The notes under the pieces were generated by a model. That model made no database searches, was not told where the DNA came from, and saw only the letters and a program-made list of their open reading frames with translations. A stretch of DNA of 64,000 nucleotides from Cristatella mucedo (lineage: Eukaryota > Bryozoa > Phylactolaemata > Cristatellidae): the NCBI GenBank assembly GCA_009760855.2, contig WPIO01000039.1:57001-121000 (forward strand). Direction: 5' to 3'. Below, in pieces: positions 1 to 12,725 of this stretch. A program made the translations under genes and the position numbers. The first letter of the stretch is position 1. Every line of letters starts with the position of its first letter.

Positions 1-1547
1 GGGGTTGAATTTATAACTGGTTTGTCTTTTAAAAGGCAAATTTCAAAAAAACTGAAAATTGTGACCATTTTTCTCAAATTCTAAGATTCGTAAGATTCTA
101 TGAGCAAAATAAACTGCCGAAACAGCGCCATACAGCCGACAGCAGCGTGTGAGGTTCGGTCGCTATGCCGAACCAAAACTTATCGGTTTTACTGAGTATT
201 TTACAATTTATGCACATTAAAACACCCAACTGTTATAATTATGTGTTATAAATTCGTCAAGTTCATGCACAAGTAAAGATACGCTCTTTTCGTGAATTAG
301 ATAGTCGTGTATTGAGAAACACTTTCGTCCGACCTTCGCCTTGTTCCCAGCTCCGACTTCCAGGCTGGCAGAGCGCTTGTGATTTGAATGGAGCACACGG
401 ACGGTCGTTAAACTTTGTATTTCTCGCATTATATTAGTTATTGAGGAAAAGGTCGTCTTGCACTGATAATCTTACGATCTTTTTTGAACTATTAAAAATT
501 ACTGCTCATTAGAACAGTAGACCCTATCAATACGCTTTTACTAAAGGCTGATTCCGTAACCTTAGCATGCCGGTCTCACTGCAGTGCACTTGCTATGTTA
601 AGTTACCAGTGACATATCCGATGAAAGCACCAGGCATCCAGGCACCAAGCATCATTATATGCAAATAAGTCAAAGCTTTCGGGAGTCTGCAAAAAAGCCA
701 AGACGAGTTGTAGACAGGTAGAAAGCAAGATAAGTAAGTAAGTAAGAAGCCGCTTCAGCTCTCAAGCAGTGTGGGCATATGACAGTCACCACTGTCGTCA
801 CCATGATCAAAACATAGTTTCTCATCGACCTGATACAATCGATCAAAACCCAAAGTACTACACTCTCAATGTAGTTCAGATGCCAGCTATTTTTTAATGC
901 AGCAGCCGAATACATTGTCGGTCCCTTTTTGGTATCCAACAGCATAGCACCGAGTAGGCACAGTCGGATAGAAGGCTTCTCCTGCAATAGCAGAGCAGTT
1001 GCCAGATATCTGGGCAAAAGGACGCCAGGATTTTGGGGGAAGGCTCGACCTTGAGGAGTTGCAAAAGGTCAAATCTTTAAAATGCTTGCAGTTGCTATTA
1101 GGTCTCAATAAATATACCGGTCCTAGTAACTCTTACTGCTTTTAACAATCATCAACAGTTTGTCCAGCTTTCACGACGTTTTCGGATATCCGGAAGCTCC
1201 CTTTGCAAAGCACGATACCCGAAAGACATTTTTGAGATGCCGAAAAAGTCTGCCAAAGGCATAATGCGAGTCTAGTTCCTCAGGCCCTACGTAAAAATAA
1301 AACGGCTACGCGCTCTACTTATCTAAAAATATTATCCCCTTAAATAAGCTACAGCATCTCAAGAAACCAATGCTGCATCTCAGCCAGAAAGTTAGGGGCT
1401 CAAACTTTTCGAACCCTCAAACCTATCAACCGTGCGGTCGAATCGTGCATCTGGAAATCCTTAATTGCTAGATGTAAGCCTTATCATAGCTGCTAAGTGA
1501 CGTCTATCGCCACATACATTTTGGCCCAGGTTATGCATATACCCAAA
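1..1547. other. No gene recognised
   Basis: AT-rich DNA with only short open frames. No protein motif, RNA gene or repeat family was recognised. A short GTAA/AGTA-rich run lies near 730-745. An L2 LINE fragment begins immediately after this stretch. Confidence 0.5.
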
Positions 1548-2201
1548 ATATGTCATTAGCCTCAGGTCATGTCCCAGCACCTTAAAAAAGGCTGTGGTCA
1601 GGCCACTACTCAAGAAGGCAACATTCGACCAACGGAACTTGAGCAACTTCTGCCCAGTCTCCTTTCTACCGTTCATATCAAAGACACTCGAACGAGTCGT
1701 GGCAGACCAGGTGAACTCATATTGAAAATTCGAACCGTGCAATTAAGTTCCAGTCTGGTGTTCGAGCTAATCACTCCACAGAATCGGCTTTCTTCGGGTG
1801 TAAAACGATCTACTTAGGAATGCAGACATAAGTAGAGTATTTCTGCTTGGTTTGTTGGTTCTTTCTTCAACTTTTGATACTATCGATCACCAAGTCCTTC
1901 TTTAGCGCCTCTCATATCGCCTGGGCATTACTGGCACTGCATGTTAAGGGCTTAGGTCTTATCTCAGTAGGATTTTCCTGAGTATTGATGTGAATGGACA
2001 AAGACCATTCTAGGAACCCCTGAAATATGGGGTACATCGGGGCACCTTGCTTCGTCCTGTTCTTTTCATGGTTTGTACTCTCCCTCTTGCCGATGTGACT
2101 GCCAAGCACAATCTAGGCTTTCGCTTCTATGTGGATGACACTCAGTTGTACCTTTGCTTTGATTCCTCCCAGCCTTCGAGCACCTCGAATTCTCTCAACT
2201 T

Positions 2202-2250
2202 GTATTAATAGAATAATTATAATATAATTATTAATTATATAACTTATTCT
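2202..2250. mobile_element. 49-bp AT-rich insertion with 9-bp target duplication
   Basis: The sequence TCTCAACTT occurs at 2193-2201 and again at 2251-2259, and the other L2 copies have it once. The 49 bases between are almost pure A/T and contain a 21-bp near-perfect palindrome (AATAATTATA, one base, then its complement) around 2212-2232. It looks like a very short non-autonomous insertion; slippage or repair filler is the alternative. Confidence 0.55.
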
Positions 2251-2342
2251 TCTCAACTTACTGCATGCATTGATGACATCCGCACATGGATGGCAGCAAA
2301 TTTTCTAAAACTAAACGATGATAAAACTAACTTACTAGTTAT

Positions 2343-2517
2343 ATCGTATATACTTGCTGATTTAACAGCCTCTTTTTGTATAGTGACAGAAGAGCCTTTA
2401 TGGCTGTCACCGGGGTTTACAGCAGTGATATAGAGTCACGCAGTGCCGGATTCGAACCCATGACCTAGGGACCAAGGTCGTGAAAAGCAACTGCCTTGCC
2501 TAGTGTGCCATCACGGA
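2343..2517 (-). mobile_element. tRNA-derived SINE (family B) nested in an L2
   Basis: The tRNA-like head is at the right end, so the element reads on the minus strand. It has an A-box-like TGGCACACTAGG, a B box GGTTCGAATCC, then a body ending in AGGCTGTTAAATCAGC. A 7-bp target duplication TAGTTAT flanks it (2336-2342 and 2518-2524). The other L2 copies carry this target once, which proves insertion into the LINE. Related copies lie near 4.0, 14.9, 21.5, 26.3 and 35.5 kb. Confidence 0.85.
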
Positions 2518-2925
2518 TAGTTATTGGCAAACCATGTGTGATTCAGAAATTGAAAAGGCTAATGCTCAAAATCGGCTCTGCCAGGATATCTCCTGTTGAA
2601 TCTGCACAAAATCTATGTGCCATGTTCGAAAGTGACCTTTCATTGGATGGCCACATCAACTCCACAGTCAAGTCTGCCTACGTTCAGCTACATAGCATTG
2701 CTAAAATTCAGGCTTGTTTAAACAGGAATATCACATCTAAATTAGTCCATGCATTTGTGACATCCCGGTTTGACTTCTGTAACTCACTGCTTGCTGATCT
2801 ACTGACCTGTGCACACAGGTGCTTACAGCTGGTGCAAAACTCCACAGCTAGGCTTGTTTTGAGTGTCAAAGTTGCCGCATCACACCACTTCTCACTGACC
2901 TCACTGGCTTCCAGTCAAGAAACGC

Positions 2926-3969
2926 AAGGGCCAGAGCAGAGTGTTTAGCCCAGTATTTTATTGCAGTGGCTCCGGCGGATCTAGTGGATTCTCGCAGAGG
3001 CACAGTGTCGACGTGAGTGGTAGCGAGACTCTATCTTTCTTTCTCTCAACGCATCCATACACGAGAGCTCGATAAATCGTCGCAGACGATAAGAAATATA
3101 ACACGCATTATTGGACTTATGCTGCAGTACATCAATAACTATTGGCCACAGGTGAAGCATGTACGTTAGTGTCAGGGCCCTTGGCTAATTACAACAGCAC
3201 ACAACAGTTTCTGTAAACTTGTCAAGAACTGGGGCCGGCAGTGTACTTCACAAGCATTGAAGCATGTAGCTTTAGGAAAAATCAGGCGCTACCGGTGTGT
3301 CAGATATACAGGCCAAAAAGCCATATAAGTCTCATGACTGATTACAATTTATCATCTTGGCAGGTAATACATTAAATGCCAGCCCCCCAGGCCAGCAGAA
3401 CGAATTCCGAAGAGAGGATACGGAGCCCAAACGCCCAATTTTAGATCGTGCCGATTCGATGAGATCAACGGTATTGTATTCTTGGCACATCTTTGCACAG
3501 CCATCATGGTAGCCATCTCCCTCCACATGAGCCTCTCTGAAGGCTCGAAGCTAAAGGATTGAACTTTTGTTAGTACACTAACAAGAACTAAAAAGATGCT
3601 TGAAAGGCAAGCACTCACAGCAAAAGCAGTGCTGTCGAGTCCCTGGTACTGAAGAACTAACCGTATGTAACACTGGGCGCCTAAAGAGCAAGTGCTGAGG
3701 GGTGGGGTGCATATTAAAAGAAACTGTAACATTAGCAGCAAAAATGCGCACAGCCAGCTCAAACTTAAAAGAGATTATTGAAGGCCTGGGTTGGCTTAGC
3801 TTGCATTAGCCACATCTTAAGGTGCAGTCACGATGCAATCTCTCAAGCAGCCAAGGCGCAGCTTCGGCAGCTCTGCTTGCATGCAGATGCAGCAACGGCT
3901 GTGGCAGCAGCAGTGATAGCAGCAGCAGCACTAGTGATTGAAGTAGGAGTAAATCTCCACGATCTTAGC
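2926..3969. other. No gene assigned
   Basis: This is mostly unique-looking DNA. A 136-codon open frame on the minus strand (3762-3352) begins with a hydrophobic, signal-like stretch and contains a GTGAGT donor-like site followed by a TTTAG acceptor-like site. The product resembles no family known to me, so no gene is claimed. Confidence 0.4.
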
Positions 3970-4125
3970 GCTGGGGCAAAGCACTTGCAATTTCAGGTCC
4001 CAGGTCGCAGGCTCAAGTACGGCTGTGAGCGACACTTCATTTCCTAATGCAAATTGTGACGATAGCCGTTAAGGCTATCCTGGGGCTAAATGAATGAGGT
4101 TGTTGCATCAGCTAACCTTTGACTT
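3970..4125 (+). mobile_element. Degenerate family B SINE
   Basis: The body and 3' end typical of family B are present: a GATAGCCGTTAAGGCT block and a terminal GAGGTTGTTGCATCAGCTAA. A weak B-box-like GCAGGCTCAAG precedes them. The tRNA head is strongly decayed. A C10 homopolymer follows at about 4158. Confidence 0.6.
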
Positions 4126-4392
4126 TAACTTTATTGGTAAGGCTGGATCTAATGACTCCCCCCCCCCCCACTACTAGGCACTATGAATAGAGTGCTAGGT
4201 GCTGCACTTCTGGCATGTTACACAATAGGGTTCAGTACCATAATATTCCTCGCGCGAACTAAATTTGTTCCTAGTAGGATGCCAGTTAGAAAAACCGTGC
4301 ACTTGGTACTTTTAATAAGGTCAAGCAATACCGACGTCACACGTGCAGTTTTTTGGAGTCAACTTTTTGCCATGAGACTGGTATGTGCATAT

Positions 4393-5635
4393 TCAGTGGG
4401 AGACTCCAGAGTATTGACGTGAATGGACAAACATCATCCGAGGTACCTCTGAAATATGGCGTACCTCAGGACTCCATGCTAGGTCCGGTTCTTTTCACGG
4501 TTTATACTCTCCCTCTTGCTGATGTGATTGCCAAGCACACTCTAGGCTTTCACTTCTATGCGGATGAAACTCAGTTGTACCTTTGCAGTGATCCCTACCA
4601 GCCTTCGAGCACCTCAAATTCTCTCAACTCACTTGCTGCATGTATTGATGACATCCGAACATGGATGGCAGCAAATTTGCTAAAACTAAACGATGATAAA
4701 ACTACCTTAGTAGTTATGGGCAAACCCAGTGTGATTCAAAAATTGGAAAGGCTGACGCTCAAAATTGGCTCTGCCAGCATTTCTCCAGTTGAATCAGCTC
4801 GAAATCTAGGTTTCATGTTCAAAAGTGAGCTATCGTTAGACGAGCACATCAGCTCCACAATCAAGTCTGCCTACTTTCAGGTACATAACATTGCTAAAAT
4901 TCAGGCTTACTTAGATAAGGATACGACGTCTCAGTTGGTCCATGCATTTGTGACATCCCGTCTTGACTTCTGCAACTCACTGCTTGCTGGCCTACCGGCA
5001 TGTGCAATCAGGTGATTACAGCTGGTGCAAAACTATGCAGCTAGGCTTGTCTGTCGTGAGCATCGCAGTTGCCACATTATACCACTTCTCGCCGACCTGC
5101 ACTGGCTACCAGTCAAGCAACGGATCGACCTCAAGGTTTTGACGCTCACTTTTAGGTCACTTCATTCTTTGGCTCCAGCCTGTCTCTCAGATCTACTCCC
5201 CCACCAGGCCAAGCATCGTACCACCGCTTTTCGGAATCCAACTGTCTACAAATACCTCGTACAAACCTCAAATCCTTTGGAGACCATGCATTTAGTTCGT
5301 ATGCTCCCACAGCCTGGAACTCACTCCCAACTTGTGTCAGAACATCCCCTGACTTGACCGCATTTAAAAAGAGCTTAAAAACACACCTATTTAGGACAGC
5401 ATTTAGTGGGTCCCTGTAATTCGTCCTTCATGTGCTTATGCATGCTGACACTGTGCATGCTGCCACTAACCATACTTGCATGCTGACCCTGTGCATGTTA
5501 CCCCTAACCATGTTATTCATGTTGTTTATCGAGCATGATATTACTCACGATTCAATCGCGTTTCCCTTTGCAGCAAATGTAAAGCGCCAAGCAAGAGATT
5601 GAGTTCTCTGAGGGAGCTTTAGTTTGTCGAGAGAA
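4393..5635 (+). mobile_element. L2-type LINE, 3' half with intact tail
   Basis: The open frame covers the RT palm and thumb. The catalytic box reads FYADE, so the second metal-binding aspartate is replaced. The conserved C-terminal block [14 protein letters not shown] lies one frameshift later. After the coding region come repeated phrases around CACTAACCATACTTGC. The conserved 3' hairpin tail (AAGCGCC, then a loop, then GGAGCTT) lies at 5580-5630. Stops and the YADE change make it inactive. Confidence 0.87.
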
Positions 5636-6139
5636 TGCTTGACGATCCGCACCTTTTAACTTTTACTGGCAAATCTTGAGTGCAAGATCTCGTGATTGTT
5701 AGCAACTGAGAATTCTAGAGATGTCTATTTCTATATAATAATAATTTTTTTAATCAAGTTCTACATCAGTTTTACTGTCAAAAGCGGGACCAGATTCTGA
5801 ATAGAAAACGTCTTCAGAGTAGTATTCTATCTCAAATTCATAATCGTTGTCTGATTCTGACTCTTAATTAGGGTCGTAATTGGGATCAACTGAGTCGGAA
5901 TCCATTTCCATTGCTAGTTCTTCCGATAGAACTTGTTCAGTTGGAAGTTAAGCCTCGATTACCTTTTTTTGCTATTGTTGAGTGACTATAGTAGGGTAAT
6001 TTTTCTTTCAAATTTAACTTCACACGTTGCGCAAAAACCATGATCTCTACCTTCACTAATTGCTTCTTTAATTCTGTAGTGACTATAGGCGTACGGGTGT
6101 ATGCCGCAGTTAAGCCAATAGCGCTTTGACTCAAATGCT

Positions 6140-9100
6140 GATAATGCTACTTTCGTGCTTAACAGTGTTTATCTTGTGTTTTTCGCTTTGAAACATGTAT
6201 TGCGAAAAATCTTTTGGCACTTTTGTCTCCAGACAGTACTTGAAGTGTCTGTGCTTTAACGTTTTATTAATTACGAGTTCCTTTACTCCTTAGGCCTTCT
6301 TTGATTTTCCGACAGAGTATCCTTCCTTGTTTAATAAATCATTCATTTCACAAACTTCTTCTTCATTGCAAAAAGTAAACGAATATAGCTTCGGCCGTAA
6401 GAAAACACATTCGTTGAGTATCGCGGTTTGGATTTTATCGGTTATCTCATCTTTAAATTTGCCAACAACTTTCTTGTTGCTGTTTATAATTTGAGTTGCT
6501 TTCCCATCACTCGAGAATGGATAATCCTTGAGAAATTTTGCTAAATCTAGAGAGTGTTGGTAATCAATAAAATCCTTATAAGTGTCATCTGTAAATACCG
6601 CCATTACTCGAGAATCATTATCCGTGTACAACAAATTTACATTGGGGCCATAGCGCTTCTTCATGATTAAGTGATCAAACTTTTGGATTAGAACCTTTGA
6701 CAATTCAAGTATGCAGAAACCAACGTAAATGGTCTTATTAAAAACCACGCTTTCCTTGCTACTCTCTACGCAAACAATATTATCTGTTTAGATTTTCCTA
6801 TCAATGAAACGTGGGTCCCGATACCTCTTGGTCATTAGTGCTAATTCTTTCTCCGAACTTTCATTGAAAATCTCTATATTCCGGCACCCTCGAACATTTT
6901 CCATGGTCTTGCCAAAGAAAGAATTGTTTAGGAGTTTGAAGAAATTCTTCTCAAAATCGTTCTTTGCTTCATTTCGGAGACTAGTGTTATTCTCAATATA
7001 GGAACTCAACCAATCGTCACGATGGAACTGCAAAACCCAGTGTATATGAATCCCCTCGTAACCTAATTCGACGTAAGATTTCAAACCAAGTATTTTCTTT
7101 CGGCTCTAAATCAAGTAATAACTTTTGCGAAGGGTCGTCACCTCTATTGAAAGAAGTTGCATAGGTCAGATAGTTCTCTTTCTCAACTTTCTTAGTTTCA
7201 GGAAGTAGCGTGTAATCAGAAAATAAATCACGCTCATCCTTAGGACAGTGAATGTCCGCCTCTAAGACAGGCCCTTACTTAGAATTGTGCTTAAACTTTT
7301 TATAATATCAACCTTACAAGCATTCCACGATTTTCCACAGATCTAATTTGTACTTTGACAAAAATCTAAATCCTCCAATTGGCACCAACTGTCGCATCGC
7401 CCATCCATACAAATTGGTTGCATCTAAATACAAGAGATAAGAAGATAACTTCTTTTGAGCAAAACCAACACACCGAGGATTATTTTCTTTGCATACCGCT
7501 TGGAAACCTGTGTCATACCTCCATGAATCTCCTTCTCGAAGAGCAAGCACTTGTCTGGATCAGTTAATAACTCAAGTACAACTCCTGTGTGCTTTAAACC
7601 GGCAGTCCATATTAAATGGGAAGTAGTTAAAAACTTAGCTGGCTCGAAGACATCTGCTAAAGCAAAATATTAACAGTTAGATAAACATCGTGATATTCTT
7701 TCATGTTGCGAATCCCAAAGTCATTCCAAACTTTTTGGTCGCGCTCACGCGCTTCTGGTTTAATTGCCCCTCAAACAAGAATAAAACTCTTCAATTTGAT
7801 GAAGAGATGTCTCTTCAAATCTAGCAAATGAATTCATATACTCGTAAAGGTACACCCCTTTCTGAGTTAGCAGAGCAATTTGCCCATCAGTCGCTTCGGG
7901 GAAATGGTGCCTTGTAACTTTAAATCGATCGCTTGCCTTACTTAAATTTTTAACGAGGGCATCAAGACTACTTTGGACCAGTTGTGCAGAATCGCGGAAA
8001 CTCAACTTGTCAAATTCAATAGTCAAAACTTCTCTTCGTTGATTTCTTTGCTTAGTTTTTTTTTCGCCCAGCACACCGTTTAAGCTCGCAGCAACCAAAT
8101 GAGAGTCGTATCCCCGCAAATTATGAATGTATACTGGCAATTTAAAAGAATCAGGACAATTCTTAACTTCAAATTGCACTCATTGTGTGCTGCACCTCTG
8201 TACTGTCCTGTCAAGTGGCAGCGATCCAGCACTGTACGCTCTCTCTCTGGGGGCAAACACGACCCACAAATCCAGCAAGAAGACGCCTTTTCACATTGTT
8301 CAATGTGTTCACTAGTCACAGATGACCCATCAAACACTTTATGCTTCTGCAATGTATACCTAAGAACTGCAACTTGCTTATCTCGCTCTTGTTTAAGGGA
8401 AAGCATTAAATCTTCAACTGCCCGCGGGCTGAATGCTTGGGTATACTTAGAAACAGCGTTTCTCTCATGAACTTAAATTACTTATCCATCGTAATAAGGA
8501 TTGCGTTGGTTGATAGAGCCCTTAACCGCCAGGATTTTCTACTCCGCCTCATAGTGCCTCAAAATTAGCGTATGCGACTAAGGGAGATTTAGTCATCTTG
8601 TCGACATCTCTAAACTTTACCAAACTCCCGGTGCCATCCTTTTGACTTGTAGCGTGAGGCATTTTTACGTTTGCTTTACCACAATGTTCCGATTGGCAAT
8701 CAAGCACGCGCGCTTCTAATTTATCTTGTTTGTAAAACCTAGATAGGCACCTCTTACAGAACAGCCTCGTCCCAACATCCTTTTCAGTCCTGCGTAAAAA
8801 ATTAAAATTAATTATTAATGCGTAATGTGATTTACCTTGGTTTTCATATAAAAGTAGATCTACGTGTTTTCACTCCCTTCTTCGCATACTACTAGAAGCG
8901 TGAGGCAAGAAGAATATTCATAGACATTAATTTTAAAACCAAATAACCTAGAAAGCTTTGGTATATCTTCTGCCCGCATTGGAACGTTTCAATTAACCAT
9001 AAATGGTATGCGCCTATCATTTTCATCTTTTGGGAAAACAGAGGCTTTAGCAAGGGTAGTCTGCGTAATTCTCATTCATCTTTTGTCTTAAAACATGTAT

Positions 9101-9911
9101 CATCTCGGGATGATTCTCTCTATGGTATAAAGACCTCAGAACGCACCACAGAGCGCAAAAGTTATCATCTTTGTTCTTGATGTTTATGACATATCTTTTA
9201 TTTTGCAGCTTTCCTGGTAGATGACTGTAAGATCCTCCAACTTGCGAGACGAACCTAGTAAACTTTGCAAAGGCATTGGCTACTATCGTACAATTAGAGC
9301 TCCCCTCGTTCCACTCCTCGACCATAGCATCAAATGCAGGAAAATGCTTTTTAATAATTGCTCCGTAGTGAAACACTCGATTAAGAATCGCGGGCGCTCC
9401 TGCACGTTGATCATTGCGGAAATCACTTCATTCCTTTCGTTCTAATGTTTCACTTGAATTAAAAGGCTCATCTTGACATTCGCAGAGGAAGAAGAAACGC
9501 CTTTCATTACAGAAATTAGTCCTGGTGTACACTTTTGCCTGAAAACGCTTAGATCGGTATCTTCAGCTTCGAATCTTTCATATTCGTAATGTATCTCATT
9601 TCCACTGATGGTCTTTCTGCCAAGAAACCAACATGTATTTTCAATCATTGACAAGCGCATAGGCTCTCTGAAAAAGCATCATGTTTAAAAATTGGTGGTT
9701 TCAATTTGGGTTTAGAAGAAAGATCTTGTATAAGTTTTTCAATGTCTGCTCCAGACGTCGGATAGTGCACAACTCTGGTAGACATTCCATACTTTTGAAA
9801 AAAGGTTGGTTTCACATCAAACTTGCTTTCATAATATGATACCAATCTCTTCACATGCTCAGAAAACTTTTGTCCTTCGCACATTGAAAATGCTTCACTT
9901 GAAGACGCCAT
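6140..9911 (-). pseudogene. Decayed protein-primed DNA polymerase B (DNA_pol_B_2) with endonuclease VII-like module
   Basis: Read on the minus strand, successive broken frames keep the order of one long protein. First comes an N-terminal region (9911-9047) of unknown function that recurs in invertebrate pPolB proteins. A Cys4 zinc knuckle follows (8770-8660), then a recombination endonuclease VII-like module (CWICG, then CHLTGQYRGAAHNECN, 8280-8170). The family B exonuclease is next: ExoI at about 8560, ExoII HNLRGYDSHL at about 8110 and ExoIII at about 7680. The palm follows: motif A YLDATNLYGWAM at about 7420, motif B NNSFFGKTMENVR at about 6910 and motif C YTDNDS at about 6630. A conserved C-terminal block lies at 6265-6150. 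At least four stops and frameshifts occur. ExoI DFE reads NFE, and the ExoIII aspartate is also asparagine. Family members are carried by Maverick/Polinton-type and adintovirus-like elements; no capsid, integrase or terminal repeat was recognised here. Confidence 0.85.
8170..8290 (-). other. Endonuclease VII-like HNH/zinc motif inside the polymerase pseudogene
   Basis: The residues CWICG and, about 20 residues later, the signature D-x-C-H-x-TG-x-RG-x2-H-x2-C-N are seen. This is the T4 endonuclease VII-type HNH fold, in which the first histidine of the usual DHDH string is Cys (RCHLTG). It sits between the ExoI and ExoII motifs of the polymerase. The frame is open across the motif. Confidence 0.75.
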
Positions 9912-10007
9912 TTTAATATAAATAAAAAAAATCCTTCAAATTAAATTTGCAAAAATGTTTTACTATAGTAAAAGAAGCAACTTCCTGCAAATTCTCCACA
10001 GATTAAT

Positions 10008-10134
10008 AAGCACTTTGACCCACGGCAGACGCACGTTCATTCACAATGTAATTTCGAATGAGACCGAGCCTAGGCGAGGAAGAATGAGAAATTACATCGG
10101 ATGAGGGTGTGGCTGCCACGGGTCAAAAGTGCTT
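10008..10134. repeat. Imperfect 127-bp hairpin
   Basis: AAGCACTTTGACCCACGGCAG at the left pairs with the complementary sequence ending at 10134. An inner 10-bp stem (ATGTAATTTC, 10046-10055, with 10088-10097) lies on the same axis. It starts about 100 bp upstream of the polymerase pseudogene and is either a small MITE or a remnant terminal structure. Confidence 0.7.
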
Positions 10135-12725
10135 GCTCCAATCGGCGGTTGCGGAATCTGGATCTGCAATACCTTCCTGGCTGTCTGACTTGTTGATCTC
10201 TGCTGAAGATGGCTGATCCCTTTCCGGAGAGTTGGGGACGCAAAGCTCAGTGCAGTGTGGTACTGTGGCGATGGACGAATGAATGAGTAGATACATTATT
10301 GGAGGCGGACTCTGGCCAGTTTGACGTTTGTAAGAGTCCTTCATGCAGAAGTAGCAGCTGTTTGAGTGGTCAGTCGGTTCTCACCAAAGTCTTTGGATAG
10401 AAAACTTCACGGCTCTCTTTTATCCGCTGAACAAGCCTGAAACCATACCTAAAGTATATGCACGTCATTTCACGTAAGAGCACTGCAAGAGAACTCTTGA
10501 AGGTGATGTGAACAATTGCTGCTCGCTATAAGAAATTTCTGGCACAATATAGTGTAATAAGCTAAATATAATTTTTAGTTTATCGTGTAGATTATTCCCT
10601 GCAGCGTGAGGACGAGGAAAGATTTCTGGAAGATGAATTTGATTGAAATGGCATCAAAAGCGTGCTTGCATCCAGCGTTTGGTCAATTTACACAGAAACA
10701 AGAGAAAACGTACTCCGTTAAAGCATATATTAAGATGTGTGAGGCCTTCGAAGCATACTTCGGCATGCGCTGCGCGACCACCGATACCCCAAGAAATACA
10801 CTCGAAGCTGCGGTCCGAACAGCAGCGGCATTTACCGCCTTTTCACAGTCGGCCTTGACATTAGTTCGGGCCCTTGCGCAGCGTGCTTCTCCTGCGGGCG
10901 AATCTATAGGTAGGTTCATGTATCCGCCGCGTCCGTCAAAGTCAGCGTCGCATACCCAGACCAGTTGCCTGCGCGCAATCATCGCGCTTTAAGCTGGTTC
11001 GATTTATGGCGCTAGCTGTCTGCGCGTTATAGCGTGTCCCGGTGCCCGGCTCGCCGCGTAGCTCCCCAAGCAGACTAGAGTCGAGCCGCCGCTAAGGAGA
11101 CGCCCATTGCAGCCCCGCACTTGCGAAATGCTCGCACCGCGTGCGCTGTATGCGCGCAAACGGCTCGGCTGCCTCGGTTTTTCCGTTCAACACGTTGGGC
11201 TGACCCTAAGCAGTTCGTCTTTTTTCGGTGCCCATGCTCGCCGCGCTGTCGTTGCTTAGAGCATCGTGAAGATTTGTGCGCCCTTCGCCCACCGAAAAAG
11301 CCAGGCGAAATTTTCGAGGGCGCGCTGACCGAGCGGCTGACGGACTGTTGGCCACCCTGACGAGCACGATTCTTCGCTTACTTTGGCAAGTCGCAATTTT
11401 GTTGTAGCTCACTTGGCTTACTTTATACGTAGTACTAGGACGAGATGTTTTAGCGTTTCCTTTACTAGGCCGCATGTCTGGATTTTTGGAAAAGGTTTGC
11501 CACGCATTGTGACTGCCGTGCGATGTCTCGATTCTGTCTTCGGAGATCGTTTTGACTCAGTGGCGGTTTCGCTATACGGTCATTGCGAGTTTAATAATAA
11601 TGCTAATAATAATGGAATATTTAATAGAGCGGCATAAGAAAGCCAAATGTCGCTGCATGCGTTTTGTGTATGCTAAAAAGTAGGGTTACTAATTGGTTAG
11701 TTGAAATATGCACAATTTCAGAACGCATGGGCACAACAAAGGACGATTCACTCGATCGGAGCAAAGGCTGTGAGGAGCACGTAGGTTTTTCGCATCTTTT
11801 TGAATGTCGTCGGTCAGGAGATGACGTGATGTGAGTCGGCACTGAGTTCCAGGCTTAGTGAACAGAGTGGCTGAAGGCTCTGTCTCCGAGGGATTTGAAG
11901 TTCATCAGAGATGCGACCTCACGATCGGGTACAGAAGAGAGGAGTCGGTATGGATTAGGTGGTGCGATGGTTCGCCCGATTAGGAAGTAATTCGGATGGG
12001 TTGGCAAATGGAACAAGAAAATGGAGCGACCTGAAAGCAATTGACAGAATCTTGATGTCTTGATGGCAAGCCGTTGCAGATCGGCGAGAAGTGATTCTGT
12101 GGCACAGCTCCCCCTTTCATGTGCATGCATTTACAGTAAAAAGTGCACATGTAGTGCAGATGGCGATTCAACTGACTGGAACTTTTGCAGACCCATCGAA
12201 TTTCGCATTGAATAGGACGAAAGGCATTCAAAGCCTGACCGGCGTCGACTGTTCCTTCAGGCCCAGCTCCTCCAGTGAGAGGGTCAATGCCAAGTGTAGC
12301 ATTCGCTGGCTCCTGTCTCTGGCTGTTGCACGTCGTAAAATCGGCAGGATCGTTCTTTGCGGCTACTGGCACACGTGGCCGCGCTTAGAATGGTGGCGCC
12401 AATACTCGCCATCTACCACACACGTTAGGTTTGCCGTTGGGTGGCTCTAGCCACTGTTTGCCGTTCCAGTGTCAGCAGTGACGGTTTGGCTAGCTTTTGG
12501 TTTTTTGTTGCCGTGGGGATGCGCCTCACCGTAGATCTGTCGTTGACCCGGGTATGAATATTGGTGTGCCATCTCGATGGCCGATGAAGCGCGATCAATC
12601 GATTGACGGGCAGGAGCGCTGCTGCTGCTGTGATTTGATGCCATTCGTTGTGCGTTTTAGGGAGGAACCGGCCCGAGCGCTCCCTCTCGCTGTCTCTCTC
12701 TCAGCACGCTCACCAGAACGCTGGC
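10135..12725. other. No gene assigned upstream of TRMT10C
   Basis: Open frames here are short and unrecognised. The stretch 10.8-11.4 kb is GC- and CpG-richer than its flanks. No TATA box or conserved element was identified. It should include the TRMT10C promoter near its right end. Confidence 0.4.

Larger units (their letters stand above)
1548..2925 (+). mobile_element. L2-type LINE fragment, reverse transcriptase region, interrupted
   Basis: This is a 5' and 3' truncated non-LTR retrotransposon. The translated similarity runs from the RT fingers region through the palm and thumb. The catalytic box reads YVDD instead of YADD, and several stops and frameshifts break the frame. It matches the fuller copy at 22.6-24.4 kb over its whole length. 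Two later insertions interrupt it: a 49-bp AT-rich segment at 2202-2250 and a SINE at 2343-2517. The similarity ends near 2925 without the usual 3' tail. It is a dead copy. Confidence 0.85.
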
